A stretch of DNA of 64,000 bases from an uncultured Lachnospiraceae bacterium (GCA_900539175.1 UQAW01000001.1:58751-122750); one strand, 5' to 3'. Positions 46,490-56,955 are shown, counted from the stretch's first letter. A program made the numbers and translations. The notes: a model not told the origin generated them from the sequence alone.

Positions 46490-49400
46490 AAACACATCAA
46501 CAAAAACAGGTATGGAAATTGCCGTTATAGGAATGGCAGGAAAGTTTCCAAAAGCCGAAAATATTATTGAATATTGGGAAAATTTAAAGTCGGGAAAGGA
46601 CTGCATAACCTTTTTTTCCGATGACGAGCTTCATTTATCGAAGGAAGAAGAGGCTTTGAAAAACGATCCAAATTATGTAAAAGCAAAGGGCTACCTTGAG
46701 GGAAAAGAATTTTTCGATGAGAAGTTTTTTGAATATTCAAAAAGCGAAGCGGAAATTATGGAACCTCAAATGAGGCTTTTTCACCAGTGTGTGTGGGCTG
46801 CTCTTGAAGATGCCGGGTTAAATACAAAAAAGGATAATCCCATTGGAGTTTACGGCGGCGCTTCGTCAAATACATATTGGAAGCTTGTTACAAAGATCAA
46901 ATCTATGGGCGACAATTTAAAAGCCTTTTCTGATGAACAGCTGACAAACGAAGAGTTTATGTGCACTAAAATTGCATATAAATTAAATTTAAAGGGACCG
47001 GCAGTTTATGTTAAAACGGCCTGTTCCACGTCGATGGCAGCAATCCATATTGCATGCCGTGGGCTTCTTACCGGCGAATGCAAGGTTGCAGCAGCCGGCG
47101 GAGTGTCATTGCTTTTGCCTGATAAAAAAGGCTATTTCTACAGAGAAGGAATGATCTTTTCCCCCGATGGATATTGCAGAGCATTTGATGACAACGCTCA
47201 CGGTACGGTGGGCGGAGAAGGTGTTGGAGTTGTTGTATTAAAGCGCTTGAGGGATGCTGAAGCTGATGGAGACAGAATATATGCAGTAATAAAAGGGAGT
47301 GCTATGAATAATGACGGAGCAGAGAGAATAGGCTATACTGCTCCGGGCGTTAACGGTCAGGCAACGGTAATTAAAAAGGCTTACAGGATCGCAAAAGTAG
47401 CTCCCGAAACCGTGTCCTATATCGAGGCGCACGGAACAGGAACTGAACTCGGTGATCCCATCGAAATTGAAGCACTTAAAGAAGCCTTTGCAACAACGAA
47501 AAGGCAATTCTGTGCGCTGGGTTCAGTCAAGAGCAATATAGGTCATCTCGATTCTGCAAGCGGCGTGGCAGGTTTTATAAAGTGCGTATTATCACTGTAT
47601 AACAAGGTTATACCGCCAACGATACATTACGAGAACCCCAATAGAAAAATTGATTTTGAAAACAGTCCGTTTTATGTAAACACTTCTCTGAAAAAGTGGG
47701 AAGCTTCGGACGGCACACTAAGGGCAGGTATCAGCTCTTTCGGCATGGGCGGAACAAATGTGCACGTTGTTTTGGAAAATTATGAATATCCTGACAAAAT
47801 GCAGAGCAATAATTACAAGCTGTTGATGTTTTCTGCAAAATCGGGCGCTGCTTTGAAGCGTATGCTTGGCGAATGGAAGAAATATCTCAGTGAACGGCCC
47901 GAGGTTAATATGTCCGAGATCGCACACGTACTTGAAAATAAGAGAAGCCGTTTTATATTCCGCAAGGCAGTTGGTTGCAGCAATGCAGAGGATGCGGTAA
48001 AAAAACTGGAATCCGTATTGCACGAAAGCATAAAAAGAATTCCTTCTGCGCAAAAGAAAATAGTATTCATGTTCCCGGGGCAGGGCAATCAGTATGTTAA
48101 AATGTGCTTTGGCTTGTATAGTGAAATAGCGGCGTTCCGTGCATATGCTGATTACTGCTTTGAGCTGCAGAGCGAATACAGCTGTGAAACAAAAAAGCTT
48201 TGGCTGGACGGAACAGACAGCGATCTTATGAATACAACAGTATCGCAGCCGCTTATCTTTATCATGGAATACTGTATTGCAAGGCTGCTTATGGATCTCG
48301 GGATCAAGCCCGATATTGTAATAGGCTACAGTTTCGGAGACTATGCCGCGGCTTGTATTGCAGGCGTTATTTCGCTTAAAGATGCGCTGTTTGCGATTAA
48401 TAAGAGGGCGCAGCTTATGCAGAAAACGGAAAAAGGCGTTATGCTGAATATCCCTCTTGAAAGAGCAAGATGCGAGAAGTATATTTCGCTTATTGCAAAT
48501 CTTTCAATAGCTATTGATAACGGCGGCTCGTGCATCATTGCAGGTGGAGTTTCCGCAATTGAAGAATGCGAAGCTGCACTGAAAAACGATAAGATAATGA
48601 GCATGCGTATAGGCGTTGATTACGGCAGCCATTCGCATTTGATGATACCGATAGTGGAGCATTATGCAGAGGCACTCGCTTCTGTAGAATTCCATGAAAA
48701 TGAGATCCCGATGATTTCATGCGTTACGGGAGAATTTGTAAATGGTTCGGAAGTAACGAAAGTTTCTTATTGGAGCAATCATCTGAAGGAATGTGTAAAG
48801 TATTATAAAGCAGTTAAAATGCTGGATTCCCTGGGAGATAATTATGTTCTCATCGAAACGGGACCGGGTAGAAATCTGCTGACTATGGCTCTGCGTGGCA
48901 TCGCAAAGGAAAAGCTTATATGCGGTATCGATACAATACGTGTAAAGAGCAAAGATATTCCCGATGTAAAGTATCTTTATGATAAGCTGGGAAATCTCTA
49001 CGATAACGGCATTGAACTTGAATACAAATTAAATACGGACATTTCTTCATACGGAGCAAATATCCTGCCGAATTATCCATTTGAAAAGAATTCATTCGGT
49101 AAGCAGCTTATGACGGATGAAGCTTTTGAGCTTGGCAAAAACAAGTTTGCCTCAAAGAAGGACAATATGATTTATATGCGCAACTGGGAAAGAAGCGTAA
49201 AGCTTGATCCGACAGAAAGATTTGGCGAAAAGTGGATCGTCTTTGCTGATAAAAATGATATTTCAGAAAAAATTGTAAGCATGATTTCGAAAAAAAACGA
49301 GATATGCGCATGCGTTCAAAGCAAGGATTTCAGTGCTGCAGAAGGTATTATTTCCGAGCTTTTCAAGGTTGATGGGGTATATAATATCTTGTATACATAC

Positions 49401-52217
49401 GGTCTTGCGGAGCACAGCAGTGTGCAGAGAATTTATTGTGATAACCTGTTTAAAATTGCAAATCTATGCGGTGCAGCTGATGGAAATATCAGACTTAAAA
49501 TGTTTATTTTGTGCAGCAATTCTATTGAAGCTGTGGGTTGCGATCTGAAGTATCCCGATAAGGCAATGCTCAGTGCTGCGGTAACCGTAATTCCGCAGGA
49601 ATATTCAAATATTGACGCAAAATTGATTGATCTGGATAATGACGATATTGTCTGTAACGATAAGATTTCGCGGAATATCTATAATGAAATATGCAGTAAT
49701 AATGATGATAAAACCGTTGCATACCGCAGAAATTATAGAATGCTGCCGACATATACCGTTGTTGAGTGCGGCAATAAAAAAAGTTGTATAAAAGAAGGCG
49801 GAATTTATATTTTGTTCGGCGGAATGGGCGGTATAGGTCAAGTAGTTGCAAAGCATATGGCAAGGAAGTATAATGCTAAGCTTGTTTTATCGGGCAGAAA
49901 AAATATTGCAAATGGTGATATGAACAGAACGGTTGAAAGTATTGGGAACAGTGAATATATTCTCTGTGATATTTCAAGCGGCGAAGCGGTTGAGCAGCTT
50001 TTTAGATATACCATAAAAAAATTCGGAAAAATAGACGGCGTGTTCAATATGACAGCCGTTTCCGATGGATGTCTTGTTCAAATGCGCAAACCCGAAGATT
50101 CACGCAAGGTAATTGCGCCAAAATACGATGGAACGAGAAACCTTATAAATGCCTGTAAAGCAAACGGAGTTGAGATGATGGTGCTGTTTTCATCGCTGTC
50201 ATCGATCGTCGGCAGCGTGGGACAGGCTGCATACTGCGCAGCAAATGCGTATCTGGACGCTTGCGCATATTATAATGAGAATTTTAACGGCATACGCACA
50301 GTCTGCATTAACTGGGATCGTTGGAGGCACACGGGTATTTCAAATAAGCTTGAACAGATACATTTTGAGCTTACGGGTTCTGTTATGGATGACGGCTTGG
50401 ATGTTGAAAACGCATTAGAGCTTTTTGATAGGTGTATGTGCATTGAGCATCCCCTTTTGATAGCACTTTCACAAGAAATCGGAGCATTTTTTGTGCAGGG
50501 GGATGTTCACGAAGAGGTGGAGTATCAAAGTGAAAAAGAAGTAGATCGGTTAGATCGTTCAACGTTGAGTTCGGAATATGCCGCAGCTGAAACTGCTACG
50601 GAAACCAAGATCGTAAAGCTTTGGGAACAGGAGCTTTCGGTAGGGCCTATTGGTATTTGCGATGATTTTCTGGAGCTAGGAGGCGATTCTCTTAAAGCCA
50701 TAATTATGCTTGCAAAGATAGAAAAAATATTCGGTAAAAAGGTTCTTACCGCAGGATTTTTGACAGAACCGACCATTAAAAAATTGGCTGTATTGGTAGA
50801 AACTGCTGCTGAAGGAAACATCTCCGAAGCCGCTAAGAAATATTATACCGAGCTTGATGAAAAATCGGAAGCATATGTAAGCAAGCTCAACGAAACGACG
50901 ATGATCAGCGATGCTTATTATTTAAGTCCGATGCAGAACATTACTCTATCCTACAATATAATGCATCAGACTGACGGAAAAAACGTAGCTATGTTTGAGT
51001 GTATTATTCGTGGAAATATCAATATTGATATTTTGGTTAGAGCATGGCAGGCAGTCGTTGCACATAATCCTGTTTTGCGCAGCACTATTGTGTGGAGAAA
51101 GGTTCCTGAGCCGATTCAGATCATCAGAAGCGATTCTGCAAATAATGTAAACCTCATTGATCTCAGTGGTTTGAATGATGATGCATATGCCGAAAAGCTG
51201 GTTGAAATACATGATGACGAGCTTAGTGCGAGCTTTCGTGTAACGGATTATCCTCTGCACAGAATGAAGATAGTAAAGCGTAGCTCCGAGGAATACAGAG
51301 TGATTGTTTCTTACATGAACTCCCTGTTTGACGGCTGGAGCACAAGCATTTTGCTTAGCGAAATACAGAACTATTATCTTATGCTTAAGCAGGGCACGTC
51401 TATCAAGTCTGAGAAAATAATAAATAATTATTTTGCCGCGTTGAAAATGCAGAGAGAAAATTCAAAGGCAGACGCCGGAGCTTTTTGGAAAGATGATTTT
51501 TCCGGCTTTGAATTTACCGATAACGGTTACGGTAAGCTTGAAGTATTTGAAGATACAGCTTATGCTTCTGTGGAAGCTGAAATAAACGAAGTGCTTTCGA
51601 GCCGTATCTTGGAATATGCAAAGGCGAAGAAAATTACCGTAAATTCATATTTTCAGGGCTGTTGGGCAATACTTATTTCGGAAGCCGAGCAAAGCAACGA
51701 TGTGGTTTCGGGCTATGTTTCATCGGGTAGAGATATGTTCAGTGAAGAGATGCTTGAAACTGTGGGTTTGTTTACCAATATTGTTCCGCTGCGAACAAGG
51801 CTTAATGATAATGAGCATACCGATACATATTTTGTAAATGTCCACAAACACATAAACAGCGTTAATCAAAACAGTATTTTGATGATGCCGGCAATTGAAA
51901 ATATTGTCGGTGCACCAAAGGATTATTTTGAGCAGATTCCTTATGCTAAAACGCTGACATTGGTTCAATACCCTGTTGAAAAGAGCGATAATTCAGAATT
52001 TACTGTAGAAAATGTAATAAGCGATACAAGTGTAAATGTGCCTTTAAGAGCCTATGTCCTTATCGGAAAGAGCATAAAGCTCAAGCTGCAGTATTCGTCA
52101 CATTACAGTAAGGAAACGGTAAGCGATATGCTTGGCAGATTTGTAAATATTGCGGAAAACGGTATTGAGAATCAATTGATCAGAAATATAAAATTATTGA
52201 GAAAGGAATATGTATGA
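46482..52217 (+). CDS. PKS with terminal condensation domain: KS-AT-KR-ACP-C*
   Basis: The TTG at 46482, 5 nt after GGAGAGG, overlaps the upstream stop by 8 nt. 1911 residues. KS: Cys181, His317, His355. AT: GYSFGDY with Ser617 and YGSH (714-717), close to the methylmalonyl pattern YASH. KR: GGMGGIG (1113), Tyr1251. ACP: Ser1403 in GGDSL. The last about 430 residues are a condensation domain whose HHxxxDG motif reads Met1612-Asn1613-SLF-Asp1617-Gly; the catalytic His is Asn. No carrier or thioesterase follows. The terminal C domain may dock another protein, accept a small nucleophile by a modified mechanism, or be inactive. Confidence 0.93.
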   Translation: MNKNTSTKTGMEIAVIGMAGKFPKAENIIEYWENLKSGKDCITFFSDDELHLSKEEEALKNDPNYVKAKGYLEGKEFFDEKFFEYSKSEAEIMEPQMRLFHQCVWAALEDAGLNTKKDNPIGVYGGASSNTYWKLVTKIKSMGDNLKAFSDEQLTNEEFMCTKIAYKLNLKGPAVYVKTACSTSMAAIHIACRGLLTGECKVAAAGGVSLLLPDKKGYFYREGMIFSPDGYCRAFDDNAHGTVGGEGVGVVVLKRLRDAEADGDRIYAVIKGSAMNNDGAERIGYTAPGVNGQATVIKKAYRIAKVAPETVSYIEAHGTGTELGDPIEIEALKEAFATTKRQFCALGSVKSNIGHLDSASGVAGFIKCVLSLYNKVIPPTIHYENPNRKIDFENSPFYVNTSLKKWEASDGTLRAGISSFGMGGTNVHVVLENYEYPDKMQSNNYKLLMFSAKSGAALKRMLGEWKKYLSERPEVNMSEIAHVLENKRSRFIFRKAVGCSNAEDAVKKLESVLHESIKRIPSAQKKIVFMFPGQGNQYVKMCFGLYSEIAAFRAYADYCFELQSEYSCETKKLWLDGTDSDLMNTTVSQPLIFIMEYCIARLLMDLGIKPDIVIGYSFGDYAAACIAGVISLKDALFAINKRAQLMQKTEKGVMLNIPLERARCEKYISLIANLSIAIDNGGSCIIAGGVSAIEECEAALKNDKIMSMRIGVDYGSHSHLMIPIVEHYAEALASVEFHENEIPMISCVTGEFVNGSEVTKVSYWSNHLKECVKYYKAVKMLDSLGDNYVLIETGPGRNLLTMALRGIAKEKLICGIDTIRVKSKDIPDVKYLYDKLGNLYDNGIELEYKLNTDISSYGANILPNYPFEKNSFGKQLMTDEAFELGKNKFASKKDNMIYMRNWERSVKLDPTERFGEKWIVFADKNDISEKIVSMISKKNEICACVQSKDFSAAEGIISELFKVDGVYNILYTYGLAEHSSVQRIYCDNLFKIANLCGAADGNIRLKMFILCSNSIEAVGCDLKYPDKAMLSAAVTVIPQEYSNIDAKLIDLDNDDIVCNDKISRNIYNEICSNNDDKTVAYRRNYRMLPTYTVVECGNKKSCIKEGGIYILFGGMGGIGQVVAKHMARKYNAKLVLSGRKNIANGDMNRTVESIGNSEYILCDISSGEAVEQLFRYTIKKFGKIDGVFNMTAVSDGCLVQMRKPEDSRKVIAPKYDGTRNLINACKANGVEMMVLFSSLSSIVGSVGQAAYCAANAYLDACAYYNENFNGIRTVCINWDRWRHTGISNKLEQIHFELTGSVMDDGLDVENALELFDRCMCIEHPLLIALSQEIGAFFVQGDVHEEVEYQSEKEVDRLDRSTLSSEYAAAETATETKIVKLWEQELSVGPIGICDDFLELGGDSLKAIIMLAKIEKIFGKKVLTAGFLTEPTIKKLAVLVETAAEGNISEAAKKYYTELDEKSEAYVSKLNETTMISDAYYLSPMQNITLSYNIMHQTDGKNVAMFECIIRGNINIDILVRAWQAVVAHNPVLRSTIVWRKVPEPIQIIRSDSANNVNLIDLSGLNDDAYAEKLVEIHDDELSASFRVTDYPLHRMKIVKRSSEEYRVIVSYMNSLFDGWSTSILLSEIQNYYLMLKQGTSIKSEKIINNYFAALKMQRENSKADAGAFWKDDFSGFEFTDNGYGKLEVFEDTAYASVEAEINEVLSSRILEYAKAKKITVNSYFQGCWAILISEAEQSNDVVSGYVSSGRDMFSEEMLETVGLFTNIVPLRTRLNDNEHTDTYFVNVHKHINSVNQNSILMMPAIENIVGAPKDYFEQIPYAKTLTLVQYPVEKSDNSEFTVENVISDTSVNVPLRAYVLIGKSIKLKLQYSSHYSKETVSDMLGRFVNIAENGIENQLIRNIKLLRKEYV

Positions 52218-53944
52218 CAAAGGAAGATAATATATTCGTTTGGTTGTGCAGATTTACAAAGCAGTATGCCGGATTGATGTTTATTGGTATTTTCTGTGCA
52301 TTGCTGGTAGCCGGCTGCGAGATCTTCAGTGTGTTTGCATTGGAGAAGTTTATAAACGGTATATTTGGCGATGAACGAAAAATAGCCGTAAACCTTATTT
52401 TGTACGCAGTGATCTTATTTGTTATAGGCGGAGCGGCTAATTATTTTATGATAAAAAGCAGCCGGACCTTCGCAGCAGGTTCAACGGCTGAATTGAAAAG
52501 TAGTTTTACCTGCCATATGCAAAAAAGTCTTATAAAAGATATTGATAGTAAAAATACAGGTCAGAGAATTTCAGAATTTACGAATAATATGAATCTGATC
52601 GAAAATTTCTACAGCAATTTCATAAATACATATCTGTATACGCCGCTGATGGTTATTGTGGTTTGTACATACCTTTTATGCGTGAATTGGAAACTGCTGC
52701 TTATCAGTATTTGTATTATGCCGATCTCGGTATGGCTCTCAAAGGTTGTAAGCAAGCCTATGGAGCGGTATGTCGGCAGCTATTTCGGAAAGTTGGGCGA
52801 AGCCAATAACATTATTAAGGAAAATGTGGAAGGCGTTGAGATCGTAAAATCCTTCATTCTGCAGAACCGTTTCCGCACTCGTTACAGCCATGTGATGAAG
52901 GATGCATTCAAGGAGAATATGAAAATGGCAAGGCAGGAATCCTTTATGATGCCATTTGTGATAATCTCCTATGAGCTGCCTTATATCATATGCGCCGTTG
53001 CGGGCGGCTATTTGGCAACGCATAGCAGTAATTTTCATGTGGGCGATATTGTCGCTTTTCTCCAGCTGCTCAGTTTCCTTGTAAACCCGATGTCTCAGCT
53101 TTCAAATATCATCAGCGAGCTGAGAAAAGTTGAGGGATCGGCTACTGAAATAAAGGCGTTTATGGAAAATGAAACAGAGCATGGCGGAGAATTTGTTCCC
53201 GATGATAATAGTCCTGCTGTTGAGTTTAATGATGTAACCTTCATCTACGGCAAGGATTGCAGGATACTCAGCGGATTTTCGCTTAAGCTTGAAAAAAACA
53301 AAAGGATCGCTCTGGTGGGAGAAAGCGGCTCGGGAAAATCAACAGTGCTCAATCTGATTTCGGGCTTTTGTTTCCCCAATTCCGGAACTGTTTCCGTTAT
53401 GGGCTGCTCAATCTCACCTTTAAACATTGAGACCTCACGTAAATATATTTCACGTGTCGATCAGGATACGTTTTTGTTTAACGATACTATACGTCAAAAC
53501 ATTATTTACGGAGCTGAAAGAATCGATGAAAGGATGTTTGGTAAGGTTTTGGAGAGGTCCGAGCTTGACGGCTTCATAAGGGAGCTTCCGAATGGAGCAG
53601 ACACCGTTTTGAATGAAAACGGAAAAAACGTTTCCGGCGGTCAACGGCAGAGAATCGCCATTGCACGTGCGTTTATAAAGCATGCGCCCATTCTTCTTCT
53701 GGATGAGCCGACAGCATCTCTGGACGGCTATACTCAGGAGATGATACAGCGTTCCGTAAATGAGCTTTCAAAGGGCAGAACAACGATAACCGTTGCTCAC
53801 AGACTTTCTACGATAAAGGATTATGACGATATTATCGTTATGAGCAAGGGTGAGATAATCGAACGAGGAACCCATGATGAGCTTTTGGCTCTTAACGGAT
53901 ACTACAGCCGATTATACCGAGAATCGGAACAGAATAATGAATAA
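52214..53944 (+). CDS. ABC exporter, half-transporter (membrane domain plus ATPase)
   Basis: A 576-residue MsbA/LmrA-type protein whose ATG overlaps the PKS stop by 4 nt. Six membrane helices fill the first about 310 residues (for example LMFIGIFCALLVAGCEIFSV). The ATPase has Walker A GESGSGKST, signature VSGGQRQRIAIARA and Walker B ILLLDEPTASLD, with a switch His in VAHRLST. It probably pairs with the half-transporter at 54759 to export the product, but an IS110 relic now lies between them. Confidence 0.94.
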   Translation: MTKEDNIFVWLCRFTKQYAGLMFIGIFCALLVAGCEIFSVFALEKFINGIFGDERKIAVNLILYAVILFVIGGAANYFMIKSSRTFAAGSTAELKSSFTCHMQKSLIKDIDSKNTGQRISEFTNNMNLIENFYSNFINTYLYTPLMVIVVCTYLLCVNWKLLLISICIMPISVWLSKVVSKPMERYVGSYFGKLGEANNIIKENVEGVEIVKSFILQNRFRTRYSHVMKDAFKENMKMARQESFMMPFVIISYELPYIICAVAGGYLATHSSNFHVGDIVAFLQLLSFLVNPMSQLSNIISELRKVEGSATEIKAFMENETEHGGEFVPDDNSPAVEFNDVTFIYGKDCRILSGFSLKLEKNKRIALVGESGSGKSTVLNLISGFCFPNSGTVSVMGCSISPLNIETSRKYISRVDQDTFLFNDTIRQNIIYGAERIDERMFGKVLERSELDGFIRELPNGADTVLNENGKNVSGGQRQRIAIARAFIKHAPILLLDEPTASLDGYTQEMIQRSVNELSKGRTTITVAHRLSTIKDYDDIIVMSKGEIIERGTHDELLALNGYYSRLYRESEQNNE

Positions 53945-53950
53945 GGGAGT

Positions 53951-54056
53951 TTCTTGTATAATTTAAATATAAGAAATTCCAAGAAAGAAGGCTGAGAAAA
54001 TATACCTCAGAGTAAATAAGATTACTGACTTTGAGCGGTTAGTAAAAAATCTTATT
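53951..54056 (+). ncRNA. Three successive stem-loops before an IS110 relic, candidate bridge-RNA remnant
   Basis: Hairpin 1 is 53951-53975 (TTCTTGTAT/ATATAAGAA). Hairpin 2 is 53992-54010 (CTGAG/CTCAG). Hairpin 3 is 54015-54056 (AATAAGATT-ACTGAC with GTTAGT and AATCTTATT, and an internal AAAA bulge). The transposase relic starts 20 nt later. IS110-group elements carry their bridge RNA upstream of the transposase, with a 5' stem-loop and two internally looped stems, which this resembles in layout. Confidence 0.4.
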
Positions 54057-54075
54057 GAGCAGTGAGGTGTCAGAA

Positions 54076-54720
54076 ATGAATTATAGCGCACGAACGTAAA
54101 AAGTGCATTTATTACGGGAAAAACTTTAGTTGTTGGTAGCAATGTTGGAAGTGAAACCCACTATGCAAGAACCTTTGACTGGCGCAATTATGAGTACTCA
54201 AAAAAGCCGTTTGCTTTCAACAACGATGAAGCAGGGTTTGCTACATTCAAAGTATGGATGGAAGACATAGCAGAAATACATGATAAAAAGGTAGTGATTT
54301 CAGGCGTGGAGCCTATCGGTCATTATTGGATCAATCTTGGAGTATACCTGAAGGATCAGGGGATGAAGTCGATACATGTGAATCCGCGTCATGTAAAGAA
54401 GTCTAAAGAACTGGATGATAATAACCCGAATAAGAGTGACAGCAAGGATCCAAAAACAATTGCGGATCTGGTAAATGAGGAAGATTTTCGTATCCATATA
54501 TCCCAACAGGGATATGCGCTGATAGCAGAAATCTGTCAAATCTTTGTATTCAGACACAGGAAGAAATCTCAAGGATTAAAAACCGTATTGCCCGATGGTT
54601 CAGCGCTTATTTTTCGGAGATAAAAGGCGTTTACAAAAATCCGGATGCAGTAAGCGGGGTGATGGTGATCAAAATTCTGAGATATTTATTGATGATATAT
54701 CAAAAAAATCCTTGATTTCC
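54076..54720 (+). pseudogene. IS110-family transposase relic
   Basis: The translation gives the DEDD-domain region (VGSNVGSETHYARTFDWRN, KKVVISGVEPIGHYWINLG, HVNPRHVKKSKELDDNNPNK, then SDSKDPKTIADLV), with a stop right after the start codon region and frame changes near 54540. The piece ending DPDAVSGVM-LLKI in intact elements appears, frame-shifted, near 54640-54680. The transposase C-terminal half is missing. It splits the two ABC exporter genes. Confidence 0.82.
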
Positions 54721-54758
54721 AAGGAAAGTGACTTGACTAAATAGGGAGAAATGTACCG

Positions 54759-56465
54759 ATGAATTTCAAAAAAGATTTTAGCGCCTTGCTGCGCGTAAAT
54801 AAGCTGATCGACGGTAAGAGTAAGTTTTTGTATGTAATGGGTACGATTGGAATTGCAGGTGTTTTTTCCAGCAATAAAATTCTGACTTCATTTATTAACA
54901 AAGAGATTTTGGATGCGGCGATCGAAATGTCAAAATCAGGCATGATAACGGCTGTTTGCCTTGCATTTATCGTGCTTGTAAGTGCGTGCATTTTAAATCC
55001 TGTTTCTGTATTTGTTTTTGATTACAGCATTCGCAGAATGATTATCGAAATACAGATAAGAATATTCGACAAGCTGCAACGTCTGCCGTTGAATTTTTAT
55101 CAAAAGAATCACAGCGGTGATATTTTGGCAAGAGTAAACAGCTCCGTGGAATCAATAGAAATGGCGTACAGTATGCATCTTTACCGCTTTGTTGAAGCGG
55201 CAATGTGGGGAATAGGTTCGCTTGTTTCAATGGTTCTGCTGGATTGGCGCCTTACCGTAATGATTTTGATATACACTGTCGCGGTGCTTTACTGCAACGC
55301 CTATTTTATAAATAAAGTAAGAGAAATGGAGGATAAACTCCAACTGAATAACGCTAAAAACGTTGAAAATTTTGAAGAGATTCTTCGGGGCATCAGAATT
55401 ATAAAAACCTTCGGTATCGGAAAAAAATTGCAGGAGAAATTTGATTCCGGCAACAGCGAATATGCGGATAACAAGGTGAAAAGAGGAGTTTATGATGCTA
55501 AAATAGCGGCAATGAATTTCATTTTTTCGAAGCTGAGTTTGTTTGTGCTTATTGCAATAGGCGGATATATGGCGTTTCGCGGAGATATATCCTTCGGCAA
55601 TATTCTTGCACTTGTTGGCTTGCAGGGCGGTGTTTCAAATATGTTTTCAAACATGGGCAGCATCATGAACGATCTTCAAGGTGCTTGCGCAGGTGCGGGA
55701 AGGGTATTCGAGATACTGGATGAAACGGAAGAAAATACCGAGCTTGGTAGCTGTTTTATCGAAAAACACGATGATACCGCAATATCTATAAAGGATATGA
55801 ATTTTTCATATGACGAAAAGGATACCCTTTCTAATATAAACATTAATGTGAAAAAAGGTGAATATATTGCGGTTATTGGAAAAAGCGGCTCTGGGAAAAG
55901 CACGCTCGCCAAGTTGCTGCTTGGCTTTTACAGTGCGGAATCAGGAAACATCGAGCTGTTCGGAAATTCCGTTAGAGAGCTTTCAATGAATGAATGGCGT
56001 AGCAAGATCTCGTATGTATCGCAGAATCCCATACTTTTTGACGGAAGTGTCAAGGAAAATATTCTGTACGGCAGACAGAATGCGACAGAGCAAATGCTTA
56101 TAGAGGCTGCACAAAAAGCCGATGCACATGAGCTTATAATGGGCTTGGAAGGTGGATACGACTATAATGTCGGCGAAAACGGAAGCAACCTTTCTGGCGG
56201 GCAGAAGCAGCGTATAGCCCTTGCAAGAGCAATCCTAAAAGATGCTGAGATCATAATAATCGATGAGGGAACATCGGCGCTTGACAAGGCTTCGGAATCT
56301 AGTGTTCAGAACAGCATAAATTCCCTTAAGTGCAAGTGGACCATTATTCAGATAATCCATAATTTGGACATGATAAAAGAAGCGGATAAGGTTTACGTTA
56401 TTGAAAACGGAAAAATTGTAAACAGCGGAAAACCTAATGAGGTTTTAAATAAAGGGAGCGCATAA
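54759..56465 (+). CDS. ABC exporter, half-transporter (second subunit)
   Basis: A 568-residue protein with six membrane helices and a C-terminal ATPase: Walker A GKSGSGKST, signature LSGGQKQRIALARA, Walker B IIIIDEGTSALD (Gly where Pro is usual, with the catalytic Glu kept) and a switch His in IIQIIHNLDM. It probably forms a heterodimer with the protein encoded at 52214 and exports the cluster product. Start at 54759, about 10 nt after GGGAG. Confidence 0.92.
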   Translation: MNFKKDFSALLRVNKLIDGKSKFLYVMGTIGIAGVFSSNKILTSFINKEILDAAIEMSKSGMITAVCLAFIVLVSACILNPVSVFVFDYSIRRMIIEIQIRIFDKLQRLPLNFYQKNHSGDILARVNSSVESIEMAYSMHLYRFVEAAMWGIGSLVSMVLLDWRLTVMILIYTVAVLYCNAYFINKVREMEDKLQLNNAKNVENFEEILRGIRIIKTFGIGKKLQEKFDSGNSEYADNKVKRGVYDAKIAAMNFIFSKLSLFVLIAIGGYMAFRGDISFGNILALVGLQGGVSNMFSNMGSIMNDLQGACAGAGRVFEILDETEENTELGSCFIEKHDDTAISIKDMNFSYDEKDTLSNININVKKGEYIAVIGKSGSGKSTLAKLLLGFYSAESGNIELFGNSVRELSMNEWRSKISYVSQNPILFDGSVKENILYGRQNATEQMLIEAAQKADAHELIMGLEGGYDYNVGENGSNLSGGQKQRIALARAILKDAEIIIIDEGTSALDKASESSVQNSINSLKCKWTIIQIIHNLDMIKEADKVYVIENGKIVNSGKPNEVLNKGSA

Positions 56466-56467
56466 AC

Positions 56468-56955
56468 ATGGATTTTCAGTTAACAAAGGATCAGAAGTAG
56501 TACAGAAGAGAAATTATAAATTTCGCAAAGAATAATTTCAATGATGAGGAACATCTCGAAAGCTTTTCGGAAGATATGTGGAAGAAAAATTCCGAATTCA
56601 GCTTCCTGGGAATGACTGTCGCGAGGAATACGGCGGTTTGGGAGAAAGCTATCTTACGGCAGCGTTTTCCCTTGAAGCATTGGGCTATGGTTGCGAAAAT
56701 AACGGCTTTGTATTTGTTGTAAACAATTACATCTGGGTATCACAAAATCTTATCTACTTATACGGTCAGCAGATATTGAAGGATAAACCTGATATGGTTG
56801 AAGAAAAAAATCGGCGCTATTGCAATTACAGAACCCGATTCGGGCTCGGACGGATTGAGCATGAAGACATATGTACGTGATGATCAGAGAAAGTAGTTCG
56901 GTAAGTCCCTGACAATGATCTGATCCGGTGAAAGTTGTGACAGTATTCTAAGATC
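56468..56955 (+). pseudogene. Acyl-CoA dehydrogenase relic (FkbI-like)
   Basis: The pieces in order are MDFQLTKDQK followed by a stop; FAKNNFNDEEH; REEYGGLGESYLTAAFSLEA, then LGYGCENNG; and, frame-shifted, AIAITEPDSGSDGLSMKTYV. These match the N-terminal and middle domains of acyl-CoA dehydrogenases (EEYGG-G and ITEPxxGSD). At least one stop and two frameshifts are present and the C-terminal catalytic part is gone. In methoxymalonyl and hydroxymalonyl pathways FkbI oxidises the ACP-bound unit. It stands 2 nt after the exporter gene stop. Confidence 0.78.
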
